Shown: positions 1-7,283 of the stretch, in pieces | How the letters are laid out: each line of letters opens with the position of its first letter | Position numbering within the stretch: the stretch's first letter is position 1 | NCBI GenBank assembly: GCA_905214345.1 | Contig: CAJMLV010000038.1 | Location: 1-26,589, forward strand | Source of the DNA: an uncultured bacterium | GTDB taxonomy: Bacteria; Bacillota; Clostridia; Oscillospirales; Ruminococcaceae | Length of the DNA stretch: 26,589 nt | Reading direction: 5' to 3' | Made by a program: the position numbers and the translations under genes | Notes under the pieces: generated by a model | What the model was told of the DNA's origin: nothing | The model's input: only the letters and a program-made list of their open reading frames with translations | The model's database searches: none

Positions 1-53
<53 letters not shown>

Positions 54-86
54 AAGCTTTTGCGCTACCTTTCGGCAACGAAAGTA

Positions 87-115
87 ATTATAGCAAAGCA
101 TCCGGGATTTGTCAA
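87..115 (-). promoter_or_regulatory. Consensus sigma-A promoter of tRNA-Ala
   Basis: On the minus strand TTGACA (110-115) is followed by a 17-nt spacer and TATAAT (87-92). Both boxes match the vegetative consensus perfectly. The expected start is about 30 nt before the mature tRNA 5' end at 53, as expected for a strongly expressed stable RNA. Confidence 0.88.
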
Positions 116-196
116 CACTTTTACCCCCAAAAATGTCACATTTTTCTTTTCCAGCATAGGATGGGCAAAAAAGTGCTCTGTGAGGAGGGATTTGCC

Positions 197-841
197 TTGC
201 GCCGCAAGATCAAACGTAAGCCCCATCCCCTGCGCCGCCGTCTGTGTACGCTGCTGCTTATCCTTTCTCTTCTGACAAGCGGCTATCTGTACATCGTCCA
301 GACGGCTTTCAAGCCCACCTTGGAAGAACTGGCCGAATACGAATGCCGCGCCATCGTAGTGCAGGCCATGAACGACGCCGTCTTCCGGGAGATGGAAACC
401 AATCCACAACAATACCAGGATCTGTACCGGCTGGAATACGATGACGGCGGAACCTTGCAGGCAGTATCCGCCAACACCCCCGCCCTGAACCAGGCCCGCG
501 CCGCACTGATCCGGGCCGTAGAGGACGGACTGTCTGTTCTGGAACAGACCAGTCTGGAGATTCCCTTCGGCAGTCTGACCGGTGTTACAGCCCTGGGAGG
601 ACTCGGCCCTGTCTGGGAGCTGACTCTTTTGCCCGACGCCTATGTGGAAGGCACTTTGCAAGAAGAAGTGCAGTCGGTATCGGTCAACCGCACACAGTAC
701 ACCATCACCCTGGACCTGCAGGTGACCATCAGCATGGTGCTGGACGGAAACACCTCCACCGCGCAGGTTTCCTCACAAATTCCCATTGCGGGCATCCTGC
801 TCAACGGCGAAACACCCACCTGCTACGCCGCCGCTCAATAA
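197..841 (+). CDS. yunB: Sporulation protein YunB-like
   Basis: A 214-residue protein with a very basic N-terminus (RRKIKRKPHPLRRR) followed by one hydrophobic segment of about 18 residues, so it is probably a single-pass membrane protein with an external C-terminal part. The body carries segments typical of YunB: an AI...A.NDAV-like stretch after the TM, IPFGSLTG near the middle, and the GPVWEL...P run after it. In Bacillus subtilis YunB is a sigma-E-controlled protein needed for normal spore formation, of unknown biochemistry (family knowledge). I chose TTG at 197 because GAGGAGG at 182-188 sits at correct spacing. An in-frame ATG at 161 has no SD and would add 12 residues. The 3' end overlaps the convergent ClC gene by 7 nt. 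The family call is from memory of the motifs, so fairly but not fully certain. Confidence 0.75.
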   Translation: MRRKIKRKPHPLRRRLCTLLLILSLLTSGYLYIVQTAFKPTLEELAEYECRAIVVQAMNDAVFREMETNPQQYQDLYRLEYDDGGTLQAVSANTPALNQARAALIRAVEDGLSVLEQTSLEIPFGSLTGVTALGGLGPVWELTLLPDAYVEGTLQEEVQSVSVNRTQYTITLDLQVTISMVLDGNTSTAQVSSQIPIAGILLNGETPTCYAAAQ

Positions 842-2100
842 TGGCCGCGATGGTCATTGTGATATTCCGACTCCATTTTTGCCGTCACAAAGCCCTGATG
901 GCTGTAAAGTCCCGTATACCCGGTAAGGGCATGGCAGATGCCGCACACCACCGCAAAATACAGCAATCCCTGGGCGCCGAACACCTCCACCGACAAGGCC
1001 AGGGAGGAGAACAGACAGTTGGTGGCGCCGCAGAACACCGCGATCATGCCCAGAGCCGCACCGAACCCGGCGGGAATGCCGAACAAGGGCGCAGCCACAC
1101 AGCCAAAGGTAGCCCCAATGAAAAAGCTTGGCACCACTTCCCCGCCCTTGTAACCGGCGGCCAAAGTCACGGCGGTGAACAGAATCTTGAGCAGAAAATC
1201 CTGGGGCAGCGCCTGTCCGCCTTCGATGGCCTGCTTGATCACGTCAGTACCGGCGCCGTTATAGCGCATGGACCCACAGACAAAGGTGGCCGCCAGCAAA
1301 ACAGCAGCCCCTACCAGGATGCGCAGCCACGGGTTGGGGAACCACCGCTGCATCCATCTGCCCGCCAGGCGCAGCACCCCGCAAAACAGCATGGTGACCA
1401 AAGCGCAGGCAAGCCCGAACCCGGCCGTCTGCAAAAGCGGCAGAGGCGCAGTTTCCGGAGCCTGCACCGCAAAGCGGACCGGTGCCACATGAAGCATTGT
1501 GCAAAGACCGTAGGCCACCAGAGAGGCCGCAAAGGCCGGGATAAAGGCAGCATAAAAGACAAGGCCCACATTGATGACCATCATAGCAAACATGGTAGCT
1601 GCCAGGGGCGTGCCGAACAAGGCGGTAAAAAAGGCTGCCATACCGCAGATGGTGGCCACACGGCAATCATGGTCGGACAGGTGCAGCAACCGGCCCGCGT
1701 GCCAGCCGATGTCACCGCCCATCTGCAGGGCAGCACCTTCCCGTCCGGCGCTGCCGCCGGCCAGATGGGTCAGAACACTGGCAATGAAAATGGCGGGAAG
1801 CAGCAGAACCTGCATCGGCTTGCCGTCCTGCACGGCATCGATGACCTCATTGGTCCCCTGCCCTTCGGTCCCGGTTATCTTGTACAGCGCCACGATGAGC
1901 AGCCCGGCCACCGGCAGAGTGAGCAAAAGCCACGGATGCTGGGTGCGCAGGTTAGTGACTTCCACGATGGCATGGTAAAATGCCGCGCCGATACCACCGC
2001 ACAGCACCCCCACGATACCCGCCAGGATCAGCCACTTTCCAAGCAGCAGCGTGCTGGTCCGCACGCGCAGCCAGCTGCTGCGGATTTGTTGTGTAAACAC
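835..2100 (-). CDS. ClC-family anion channel/antiporter, CLC-F-like motif variants
   Basis: A polytopic membrane protein of 421 residues, rich in GxxxG and alanine helices, of normal length for a bacterial ClC without CBS domains. The second ClC signature is GSAGREGAALQMG, which keeps the gating glutamate of the G(K/R)EG motif but has A instead of P after it. The third signature is GYKGGEVVPSFFIG, corresponding to GxFxP. The first (GSGIP) region appears only as GQGTNEV. This motif set resembles the fluoride-exporting CLC-F branch more than Cl-/H+ antiporters such as EcClC (inference; I cannot align it). Start is GTG at 2100 with AAAGGAG about 8 nt upstream. It follows pilT by 24 nt, so it is probably the last gene of the pilus-like operon. 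No fluoride riboswitch is seen in front of it. Confidence 0.85.
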   Translation of the reverse strand: MFTQQIRSSWLRVRTSTLLLGKWLILAGIVGVLCGGIGAAFYHAIVEVTNLRTQHPWLLLTLPVAGLLIVALYKITGTEGQGTNEVIDAVQDGKPMQVLLLPAIFIASVLTHLAGGSAGREGAALQMGGDIGWHAGRLLHLSDHDCRVATICGMAAFFTALFGTPLAATMFAMMVINVGLVFYAAFIPAFAASLVAYGLCTMLHVAPVRFAVQAPETAPLPLLQTAGFGLACALVTMLFCGVLRLAGRWMQRWFPNPWLRILVGAAVLLAATFVCGSMRYNGAGTDVIKQAIEGGQALPQDFLLKILFTAVTLAAGYKGGEVVPSFFIGATFGCVAAPLFGIPAGFGAALGMIAVFCGATNCLFSSLALSVEVFGAQGLLYFAVVCGICHALTGYTGLYSHQGFVTAKMESEYHNDHRGHY

Positions 2101-2124
2101 GTTCCTTCTCCTTTCGGGCCCCTG

Positions 2125-3195
2125 TTACAGGCTCTCGATGGTATTGAGCTTGCGCACCATGGTTTCGTACCGCAGGCAATAGGTCAGTGCGGTATCCCGA
2201 GTGATGCGCTTCTGGGCATACAGGCGGCTCAGACTGTCATCCATGGTACACATGCCTTCCGCCGCACCCGCCTGAATGGCCGCGTCAATCTGATGTGTCT
2301 TGGCTTCACGGATCATGTTCTTGATGGCGGCGTTGTTGTTCATCACCTCAAACACAGCGGTCTGCCCGCCGTCGACGGTGGGAACCAGCTGCTGGCTGAT
2401 GACCGTCTGCAGCACCATGGAAAGCTGGATGCGCACCTGCCCCTGCTGGCTGGCGGGGAACACATCAATAATACGGTCGATGGTGTTGGCTGCGCCGGTG
2501 GTGTGCAGCGTGGAGAAAAGCAGCTGGCCGGTTTCGGCGGCAGTCATGGCCACCTCGATGGTTTCCAGGTCCCGCATTTCCCCCAGGAGGATAACGTCCG
2601 GGCTTTCCCGCAGAGCGCTGCGCAGGGCGCTGACATAGCTGGGCGAATCGCTGCCGATCTCCCGCTGGGTCACAATGCTGCGGTCGTGCCGGTGAATGTA
2701 TTCGATGGGGTCCTCCATGGTAATGATGTGGGACTCCCGGCTGTGGTTGATGGCGTCGATCAGGCAGGCCAGGGTGGTAGATTTGCCGCTGCCCGCAGGA
2801 CCGGTGACCAGCACCATGCCTTTAAGCTTGGCGGCCGCCTGCAACACCTGGGAAGGGATGCCCAGGGCCTGGGGGTCAGGCAGACCAAAACGGATCACCC
2901 GCAAGACCATGGCCAGGGTGCCGCGCTGATGCAGCACGTTAGCCCGGAAACGGCCCAACTGAGGGATAGCAAAGGAAAAGTCATCGTCCTGGTCCAGCTT
3001 GTCCAGCCGGGCAGTGGGACGCTCTGAGATTGCATAGATGCCCTCCACGATACGGCGGGTATCCTCGGGCATAAGGCGGTCACCCACCCGCTGCTGGCGG
3101 CCGTTGATCTTGTAGGTCAGAGGAAGGCCGGCGATGATGAAAATATCCGAAGCCCCCAGTTCCAGGGCCTGTTTCAGCATAGTAAGAATGTCCAT
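2125..3195 (-). CDS. pilT: PilT-type secretion/twitching ATPase
   Basis: A 356-residue hexameric ATPase of the PilT/GspE superfamily, predicted cytosolic. Visible motifs in order: N-terminal ASDIFI (the family's SDLH region), Walker A GPAGSGKST (132-140), Asp box IITMEDPIEYIH (157-168), Walker B DVILLGE (200-206) followed by MRD, His box STLHTTGA (228-235), and AIKNMIRE (290-297), matching the AIRNLIRE motif known to be specific to PilT and needed for retraction. This supports PilT over the extension ATPase PilB, and the protein lacks PilB's long N-terminal domain. SD AAAGGAAAGGAT precedes the ATG. It lies 20 nt after a pilin-like gene and downstream of the platform protein. No PilB occurs in the window, so it may be the only motor here or may act with a partner elsewhere. 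Confidence 0.93.
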   Translation of the reverse strand: MDILTMLKQALELGASDIFIIAGLPLTYKINGRQQRVGDRLMPEDTRRIVEGIYAISERPTARLDKLDQDDDFSFAIPQLGRFRANVLHQRGTLAMVLRVIRFGLPDPQALGIPSQVLQAAAKLKGMVLVTGPAGSGKSTTLACLIDAINHSRESHIITMEDPIEYIHRHDRSIVTQREIGSDSPSYVSALRSALRESPDVILLGEMRDLETIEVAMTAAETGQLLFSTLHTTGAANTIDRIIDVFPASQQGQVRIQLSMVLQTVISQQLVPTVDGGQTAVFEVMNNNAAIKNMIREAKTHQIDAAIQAGAAEGMCTMDDSLSRLYAQKRITRDTALTYCLRYETMVRKLNTIESL

Positions 3196-3215
3196 ATCTG
3201 TTTATCCTTTCCTTT

Positions 3216-3644
3216 TTACAGGCCGTTCCACAAGTCCAAAGACTGGTCCGGCGTCCACTGGCTGGAAATCCGCCAGGCAGCGATACGATAGGCCGCGGCA
3301 TCTTCCCCGTCGGGCTCTTTGGGGTCCAGCACGATCTGCAGGGTCCCCTCCTCCGTCGTCAGGGTCTGGCACACCGTTCCGTCCGCCGCAAGTTCTGCCC
3401 CCTGAGGCAAAGCAGCATCCTGTTTCAGGGCTGCATCCAGGGCAGCCAGCGCCTCCTGCCCTGCCTGCTCCAGCTTTGCCTGCTCCTGCAGACCCGCCAG
3501 ACTCTTTTCCGCCATGGACAGGTCGGCCCTGGCCGTGGTCAGGGTCAGCACTGCCAGCACAGCCAGGCAGATCAGGACTGCCGTGATCAGCAGCGTCAAG
3601 GCACCCGTGCGTACCGGGCGATGGGTAAATTCCCGTTCTCTCAT
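3216..3644 (-). CDS. Single-TM pilin-like operon protein, unknown family
   Basis: A 142-residue protein with a short basic head (about 12 residues), one long hydrophobic segment (about residues 14-36) and an Ala/Glu-rich, probably helical, stretch that leads into a small C-terminal domain. That topology matches pilins and pseudopilins. The N-terminus lacks a clear G/F...E prepilin cleavage motif. Its ATG overlaps the stop codon of the upstream gene (ATGA), which implies translational coupling, and pilT follows 20 nt later. I do not recognise the C-terminal domain. A minor pilin or a pilus-assembly accessory protein is the likeliest role, from context only. Confidence 0.75.
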   Translation of the reverse strand: MREREFTHRPVRTGALTLLITAVLICLAVLAVLTLTTARADLSMAEKSLAGLQEQAKLEQAGQEALAALDAALKQDAALPQGAELAADGTVCQTLTTEEGTLQIVLDPKEPDGEDAAAYRIAAWRISSQWTPDQSLDLWNGL

Positions 3645-4087
3645 GGCTGCACCTCCTGCGTCAGCTGGGGATAATAGAGGGAGGTTTCCAGCTCACCCAG
3701 CGACAGGTTCCGGGTGTCGGCGGCACGCGTTACCCGCAGTTCTGCAAAAATCATACTGCCGGCTTCACGAGCTTCCGACCACAGATCCGCCTGCACCCGG
3801 TACACCCCATCCTGGCTCACCCGGCCCTGGTCGTCACAGAGGAACTCCACCTGCGCCCGGCCGTTTTCGGCAGCTTCCGCCACCGCTTCATCAAAAGGAT
3901 CGGCCTGGGCTGAAAAATCTGCCGACACAGTCTGCAGGATCAGGGTGGCATCGGTTTTCTGCCTAGCCTGCATGCCCAGGGCCTGGGCCGCGCCGAACAT
4001 GCGGATCAGTACCACCAGCGCTGCCAGCAGGAAAAACAGCAGAACCAGACTTTCGATATAAAAGGAAAGGTTTCTGTGCCGGTTCAT
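3641..4087 (-). CDS. Pseudopilin-like protein with degenerate prepilin N-terminus
   Basis: A 148-residue protein that starts with a short basic leader (MNRHRNL), then SFYIESLV and a hydrophobic helix ending near residue 32. If processing occurred before S8, a glutamate (E12) would fall at mature position +5, the hallmark of type IV pilins. However, residue -1 is Leu rather than Gly, so cleavage by a standard prepilin peptidase is doubtful. The rest is soluble, with alternating strands and charged loops. It overlaps both neighbours by ATGA junctions (4084-4087 and 3641-3644), so the three small genes are coupled. Assignment as a minor pseudopilin rests on topology and operon, not on a recognised domain. 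Confidence 0.75.
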   Translation of the reverse strand: MNRHRNLSFYIESLVLLFFLLAALVVLIRMFGAAQALGMQARQKTDATLILQTVSADFSAQADPFDEAVAEAAENGRAQVEFLCDDQGRVSQDGVYRVQADLWSEAREAGSMIFAELRVTRAADTRNLSLGELETSLYYPQLTQEVQP

Positions 4088-4557
4088 TGCTCCGCCTCCC
4101 CTGTGTGAAGATAGACCCGGATGCTGCCCTGGTCAGTGGTGACGGAGACAAGACCGCCGTCCATGGTGACCGTGAAAGTATCGGTGCGGGCCACCGCCTG
4201 GGCAGCCGCAGGATCAAAACTGCTTTCGCTGGCTGCGTATTCCTCCATCAGCTGCCCGTCGTAAACATAAATGCGGGTCTCGTAACCGGTGTCCTCGCCC
4301 GCGTCCGCCAGAACCAGGGCATCACCCTGGGGCCCGGGTTCCACCGATACCGCCCCGGTCTGATCCGCCGTGCGCAGGCGGGCAGCCACATAGCTCAGGC
4401 TGGCCCGCACCGCATTGTTGCGGCTCTGGTTTTCGGTCAAAGCGCGGTAGACCCTTGCGCCGAACATAGACAAAATCAGCACGCATCCCAGCATCAGCAC
4501 AAACAATGCCAGGGAAAACGGCGCCGAGTTCAGGTGCCTTTTCTGCTTATTGTGCAT
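4084..4557 (-). CDS. DUF4860-like pilus-operon membrane protein
   Basis: A 157-residue protein with a basic N-terminus, one TM helix (about residues 13-35, within PFSLALFVLMLGCVLILS), then FGARVYRAL and NNAVRASLSYVAARLR, a pattern I associate with DUF4860 proteins of Clostridia pilus-like operons (from memory). The C-terminal half looks like beta-strands (ETRIYVYDGQL, GSIRVYLHTGE). SD GGGGGAG precedes the ATG at good spacing. Its gene lies 33 nt after the preceding small gene and overlaps the next by 4 nt. Function is unknown. Pilin-like topology suggests a filament subunit or tip component. Confidence 0.75.
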   Translation of the reverse strand: MHNKQKRHLNSAPFSLALFVLMLGCVLILSMFGARVYRALTENQSRNNAVRASLSYVAARLRTADQTGAVSVEPGPQGDALVLADAGEDTGYETRIYVYDGQLMEEYAASESSFDPAAAQAVARTDTFTVTMDGGLVSVTTDQGSIRVYLHTGEAEQ

Positions 4558-4590
4558 ACCGCACTCCCCCTTTCCCGCTGTGTACGCGGA

Positions 4591-4917
4591 TCATTTTTCC
4601 AGCACCGTAATATCCGGCAGCTGGTTGGACGCAAAAACGTCGTAGGTCACGATAAAACGGGCGTGGTTGATCTGCACGCCGTACTCCTGTTCCAGCACAT
4701 CCAGGCTTTCGGGATATTTGCCCTCCACCGCGTAGCACTGTACGGCAGCATCCACCACCGCCTGGCGCAGCGCCGCGGCGGCCTGTTCATCCATATCCCG
4801 GGATACCAGGCCGTACAGCCGCGCGGCGGAGAACAGCACCAGCAGCATCGCCACCGCTGCCAAAGCAACGGCACGCAGCTTCTGACGGATGCTTTTTTGG
4901 GGATGATCGTGATACAT
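4591..4917 (-). CDS. Small single-TM pilin-like protein, unknown function
   Basis: A 108-residue protein with a basic head (KSIRQKLR), one TM segment (about residues 15-37) and a small outer domain containing AAVQCYAVEGKYPESLDVLEQ. That last region resembles the part of some pseudopilins where a helix leads into a 'G-x-YP-x-sL..L' motif. No GFxxxE prepilin cleavage site is visible. SD AAGGGGGAC lies in front of the ATG, only 10 nt after the stop of the platform gene. Its place directly after the GspF/PilC gene is where major pilins often sit, so it is a candidate main subunit, but this is inference. Confidence 0.75.
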   Translation of the reverse strand: MYHDHPQKSIRQKLRAVALAAVAMLLVLFSAARLYGLVSRDMDEQAAAALRQAVVDAAVQCYAVEGKYPESLDVLEQEYGVQINHARFIVTYDVFASNQLPDITVLEK

Positions 4918-4927
4918 AGTGTCCCCC

Positions 4928-5977
4928 TTATCCGATGGAACCCAGAATACCGATCAGCGGCAGCATGGTGGAGATCAGCGCCACTCCCACCGTGACGGTG
5001 AGGAATGCCGACATAACCGGTTCCACCCGGTCCACCGCCTGGTCGATGCGGGAACGGCCGTCCTCGGCAAACAGGTCGGTCAGGCGTTCCAGCACGGATT
5101 CAATGCTGCCGCTGCGGGCACCGGAAACCAGCATACGCCCGTAGAGCGGCTCAAACAGTTTCTGTTCATAGATGGCCGTGGCCAGGCCCACGCCCTGTTC
5201 CTTCATCTGACGGCGGCAGGCTTCCACCTTGTCGGCCACTTCCCGGTTATCCACCATCTTGCCTGCTTCTTCCATGGCGGAATCCACATCCACACCGCTG
5301 GCCACATAGATGAGCAGGACCTCGGTAAAGTTCGCCAGGGACAGCTGCCGGGCAATGCCGGACAGCCCCGGCAGACGCTCCACCAAATGTTTGAGCGCTG
5401 CCATCCCTCTGGGCGTACGGGAGGCCACCACCGCTGCGATCAGGGCCAGCGCGGCCAGAAGGGTCACTGCCAGCGCCAGCCAGCCGATGACGTACGCCAC
5501 CCGGATATAGCCGTAAGAAGACGCGGTCAGGTCACCGGCCAGGCTGACATACACCCCGGTAAACACCGGCAGCACCTTGGCCAGCAGCACCCCCAGGATG
5601 GCGGCCATCAGCACCAGCAGCATCAACGGATAAAGCACCGCGCTTTTCAGTTTGGTTTCCAGACGGCTGCGGCTGGCATAAAAAGTTGCCAGGCTGCGCA
5701 GGGTCTGTTCAATGCGGCCGGCGTTCTCCCCCACGCGCACCATGTCCGAAACATACGCCGGGAAACACCCGCTTTCGGCAATGGCCTGGGACAAAGGTCC
5801 GCTTTGCAGCAGAAGAAATTTCTGGATGGATTTGGCCGCGTCGTGAAAGCCGCCCTGGGCGCTGTCCTCGCTCAAAAGCCCGGCCGCTTCCTCGGGACCG
5901 ATGCCGGCCCCCAGCATCATGGCCATATTTTCGCAAAATACGCTGACAGCCATGCTGTCCAGTTGTTTGTTTGCCAT
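4928..5977 (-). CDS. GspF/PilC-type inner-membrane platform protein
   Basis: A 349-residue protein with the duplicated T2SSF architecture: a first cytosolic helical domain (about residues 10-110), a TM pair in the middle (about 110-185), a second helical domain (about 200-310) and a C-terminal TM (about 315-345, LTVTVGVALISTMLPLIGIL). It is expected to sit at the base of a type IV pilus or type II secretion system and couple the ATPase to subunit insertion. I chose ATG at 5977 because AGGGGGAGA lies just before it. An in-frame ATG six codons upstream at 5995 would overlap that SD and has none of its own. It starts 14 nt after the transglutaminase gene and is followed by four pilin-like genes and pilT. 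Confidence 0.9.
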   Translation of the reverse strand: MANKQLDSMAVSVFCENMAMMLGAGIGPEEAAGLLSEDSAQGGFHDAAKSIQKFLLLQSGPLSQAIAESGCFPAYVSDMVRVGENAGRIEQTLRSLATFYASRSRLETKLKSAVLYPLMLLVLMAAILGVLLAKVLPVFTGVYVSLAGDLTASSYGYIRVAYVIGWLALAVTLLAALALIAAVVASRTPRGMAALKHLVERLPGLSGIARQLSLANFTEVLLIYVASGVDVDSAMEEAGKMVDNREVADKVEACRRQMKEQGVGLATAIYEQKLFEPLYGRMLVSGARSGSIESVLERLTDLFAEDGRSRIDQAVDRVEPVMSAFLTVTVGVALISTMLPLIGILGSIG

Positions 5978-5991
5978 GTTGTATCTCCCCC

Positions 5992-6912
5992 TCAATAGGT
6001 CAGACGGTCGGTGTAGCCGGTTCCGTCGCCGGTATAAGCCGCCGACGCCCCCGCCGCAAAGGTCAGGTCGATACGCTCCCAGCTGTTGGCCGGGGCTTCG
6101 ATCTTCACGGTGATCCAGCCGGTTTCCTCCAGCCAGATCATGTTCCAGGCATGATACAGTTCCCCGGGTTCCACATAGCCGGTGATCAGCTTGGTGGGAA
6201 TGCCCTGGCTGCGCAGCATGGCGGCGGCCAGGCTGGCGTAGTCATAGCAGATACCCTTGCCGGAAGCCAGGGTCTCGTCCGGGTCCGGCAGATAACCGGA
6301 CTGTACCGTTTCGGCCTTCTGGGTGTCGTAGTCGATGTTGTTCTGTATGTATGCGTAGATGTTGGCCACCACGCCGCTCTCGGTACTGGCCTGGGCTGCC
6401 AGCTCGGATGCCTTGGCCACACAGGCGGAACCGTCATCGTAATTGACCATTTGGCTGGGCCGCAGGAACGGCGCAAACTCACTTTCCAGCGTCACCGTCA
6501 CTGTGGTGGCATAGGCCTGGGCGTACTTGTCTTCGGTGGTGTTCTGCATCACCCGGAAAGTATATTCCCCGCTGCCGCTTTGCAGCACATAGCACTGGGG
6601 CGTACCGTCCGAAGGCAGGTCGTAGTTGTATTTCACATCCCCGTACACCACCTGGAACTTCAGGCGGCTGTCACTGACGGCACTGGCCGCCACATACCCT
6701 TGCGCAACATGGGATGTATCAACGAGGATTCCGTTTTCCCCCACGGCGGCAGCCTCGTCAAAGACGCTTTCCTCCATGGGCGGCGCCGTGTATCCGCCGC
6801 CGGTGGTGCCGGGTATCTCCTGGGCGCCCTTGGCTTCAGCGCAGGCGGCCAGCAGCATGACCAGGCACAAGCACAGGCACAGCAGTCCCGACAGGTTTCT
6901 TCTTTTTGCCAA
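5992..6912 (-). CDS. Transglutaminase-like lipoprotein (predicted cysteine protease fold)
   Basis: A 306-residue secreted protein with a basic start (AKRRN), a hydrophobic signal and lipobox LLAAC with the lipidated cysteine at about C24. The C-terminal half has the transglutaminase-core triad: Cys in GKGICYDYA (about C222), His in LYHAWN (about H254) and Asp in ERIDLTFA (about D282). Such domains act as transglutaminases or as cysteine peptidases on cell-surface proteins (family knowledge). The start is TTG at 6912, preceded by AAAGGAGGTGG. Longer starts would read through the SD. It is the first gene after the promoter at 6961-6990 and lies 14 nt before the platform gene, so it probably acts on, or with, the pilus-like apparatus. 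The substrate cannot be deduced. Confidence 0.88.
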   Translation of the reverse strand: MAKRRNLSGLLCLCLCLVMLLAACAEAKGAQEIPGTTGGGYTAPPMEESVFDEAAAVGENGILVDTSHVAQGYVAASAVSDSRLKFQVVYGDVKYNYDLPSDGTPQCYVLQSGSGEYTFRVMQNTTEDKYAQAYATTVTVTLESEFAPFLRPSQMVNYDDGSACVAKASELAAQASTESGVVANIYAYIQNNIDYDTQKAETVQSGYLPDPDETLASGKGICYDYASLAAAMLRSQGIPTKLITGYVEPGELYHAWNMIWLEETGWITVKIEAPANSWERIDLTFAAGASAAYTGDGTGYTDRLTY

Positions 6913-6960
6913 GCGGCCACCTCCTTTGCGGCAGACGGAAACCCGTGCATAATTTATCTT

Positions 6961-6990
6961 ATTATACGACCAAATACCCCTGTGGTTCAA
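6961..6990 (-). promoter_or_regulatory. Probable sigma-A promoter of the pilus-like operon
   Basis: On the minus strand TTGAAC (6985-6990) is separated by 18 nt from a perfect TATAAT (6961-6966). The predicted transcription start is about 40 nt before the TTG start at 6912. A second TATAAT at 7005-7010 has no convincing -35 because the upstream terminator occupies that place. Confidence 0.7.
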
Positions 6991-7009
6991 GCATTTACAT
7001 GAATATTAT

Positions 7010-7058
7010 ACAAAAGCAAAAACCGGCGAAAGGCCCTTGTCCAGAGCCTTTCGCCGGT
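7010..7058 (-). terminator. Intrinsic terminator of the 7098-7283 gene
   Basis: A 13-bp perfect inverted repeat, ACCGGCGAAAGGC (7022-7034) with GCCTTTCGCCGGT (7046-7058) and an 11-nt loop. On the minus strand it is followed by TTTTTGCTTTTG. There is no T-run on the plus side, so it works for minus-strand transcription. It insulates the pilus-like operon from the small gene upstream. Confidence 0.88.
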
Positions 7059-7097
7059 ATAGCCGTATCATTTCCGGTTCTGCTTTTACCCGTGTGC

Positions 7098-7283
7098 TCA
7101 ACCGCGATGGCGCCGCATGAGCCAGTCTTCGCACATGTCGTAGGCTTCCTGCAGGGAGTTGGACACACAGCTGAACAGTTCCCCACTCTCCGCACGGTAG
7201 GAATATTCAACCTTCTGCTGACCGGATTTTGCCGCAAACATTCGATAACGCTCTTCGCCAGGTACCAGATATGCAACCTCCAC
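7098..7283 (-). CDS. Small protein of unknown function (61 aa)
   Basis: A small soluble protein with a coherent composition: YLVPGEERYRMFAAKSGQQ, then VEYSYRAESGELFSCVSNSLQEAYDMCEDWL and a basic end. It has no signal or TM segment. The pattern of strand-like then helical segments looks like a genuine compact fold, and it ends just before a strong terminator at 7022-7058, which supports a real gene. I prefer GTG at 7283, preceded by TTGGGGG at 7-8 nt. An in-frame TTG at 7340 would give 80 residues but has no SD. No family is recognised. The upstream 180 bp hold no convincing promoter, though AT-rich TAGAAT and TACAAC boxes are present. Confidence 0.6.
   Translation of the reverse strand: MEVAYLVPGEERYRMFAAKSGQQKVEYSYRAESGELFSCVSNSLQEAYDMCEDWLMRRHRG

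Noticed and set aside
841..3027. A 728-codon open frame on the plus strand
   Set aside because: It is the mirror of the ClC and pilT genes. The product is rich in His, Gly and Gln with no motif, typical of antisense frames in GC-rich coding DNA.
2125..6912. A complete type IV pilus or type II secretion locus
   Set aside because: Only the PilT-type ATPase, one platform protein and pilin-like proteins are present; the extension ATPase, prepilin peptidase and alignment proteins are missing from the window.
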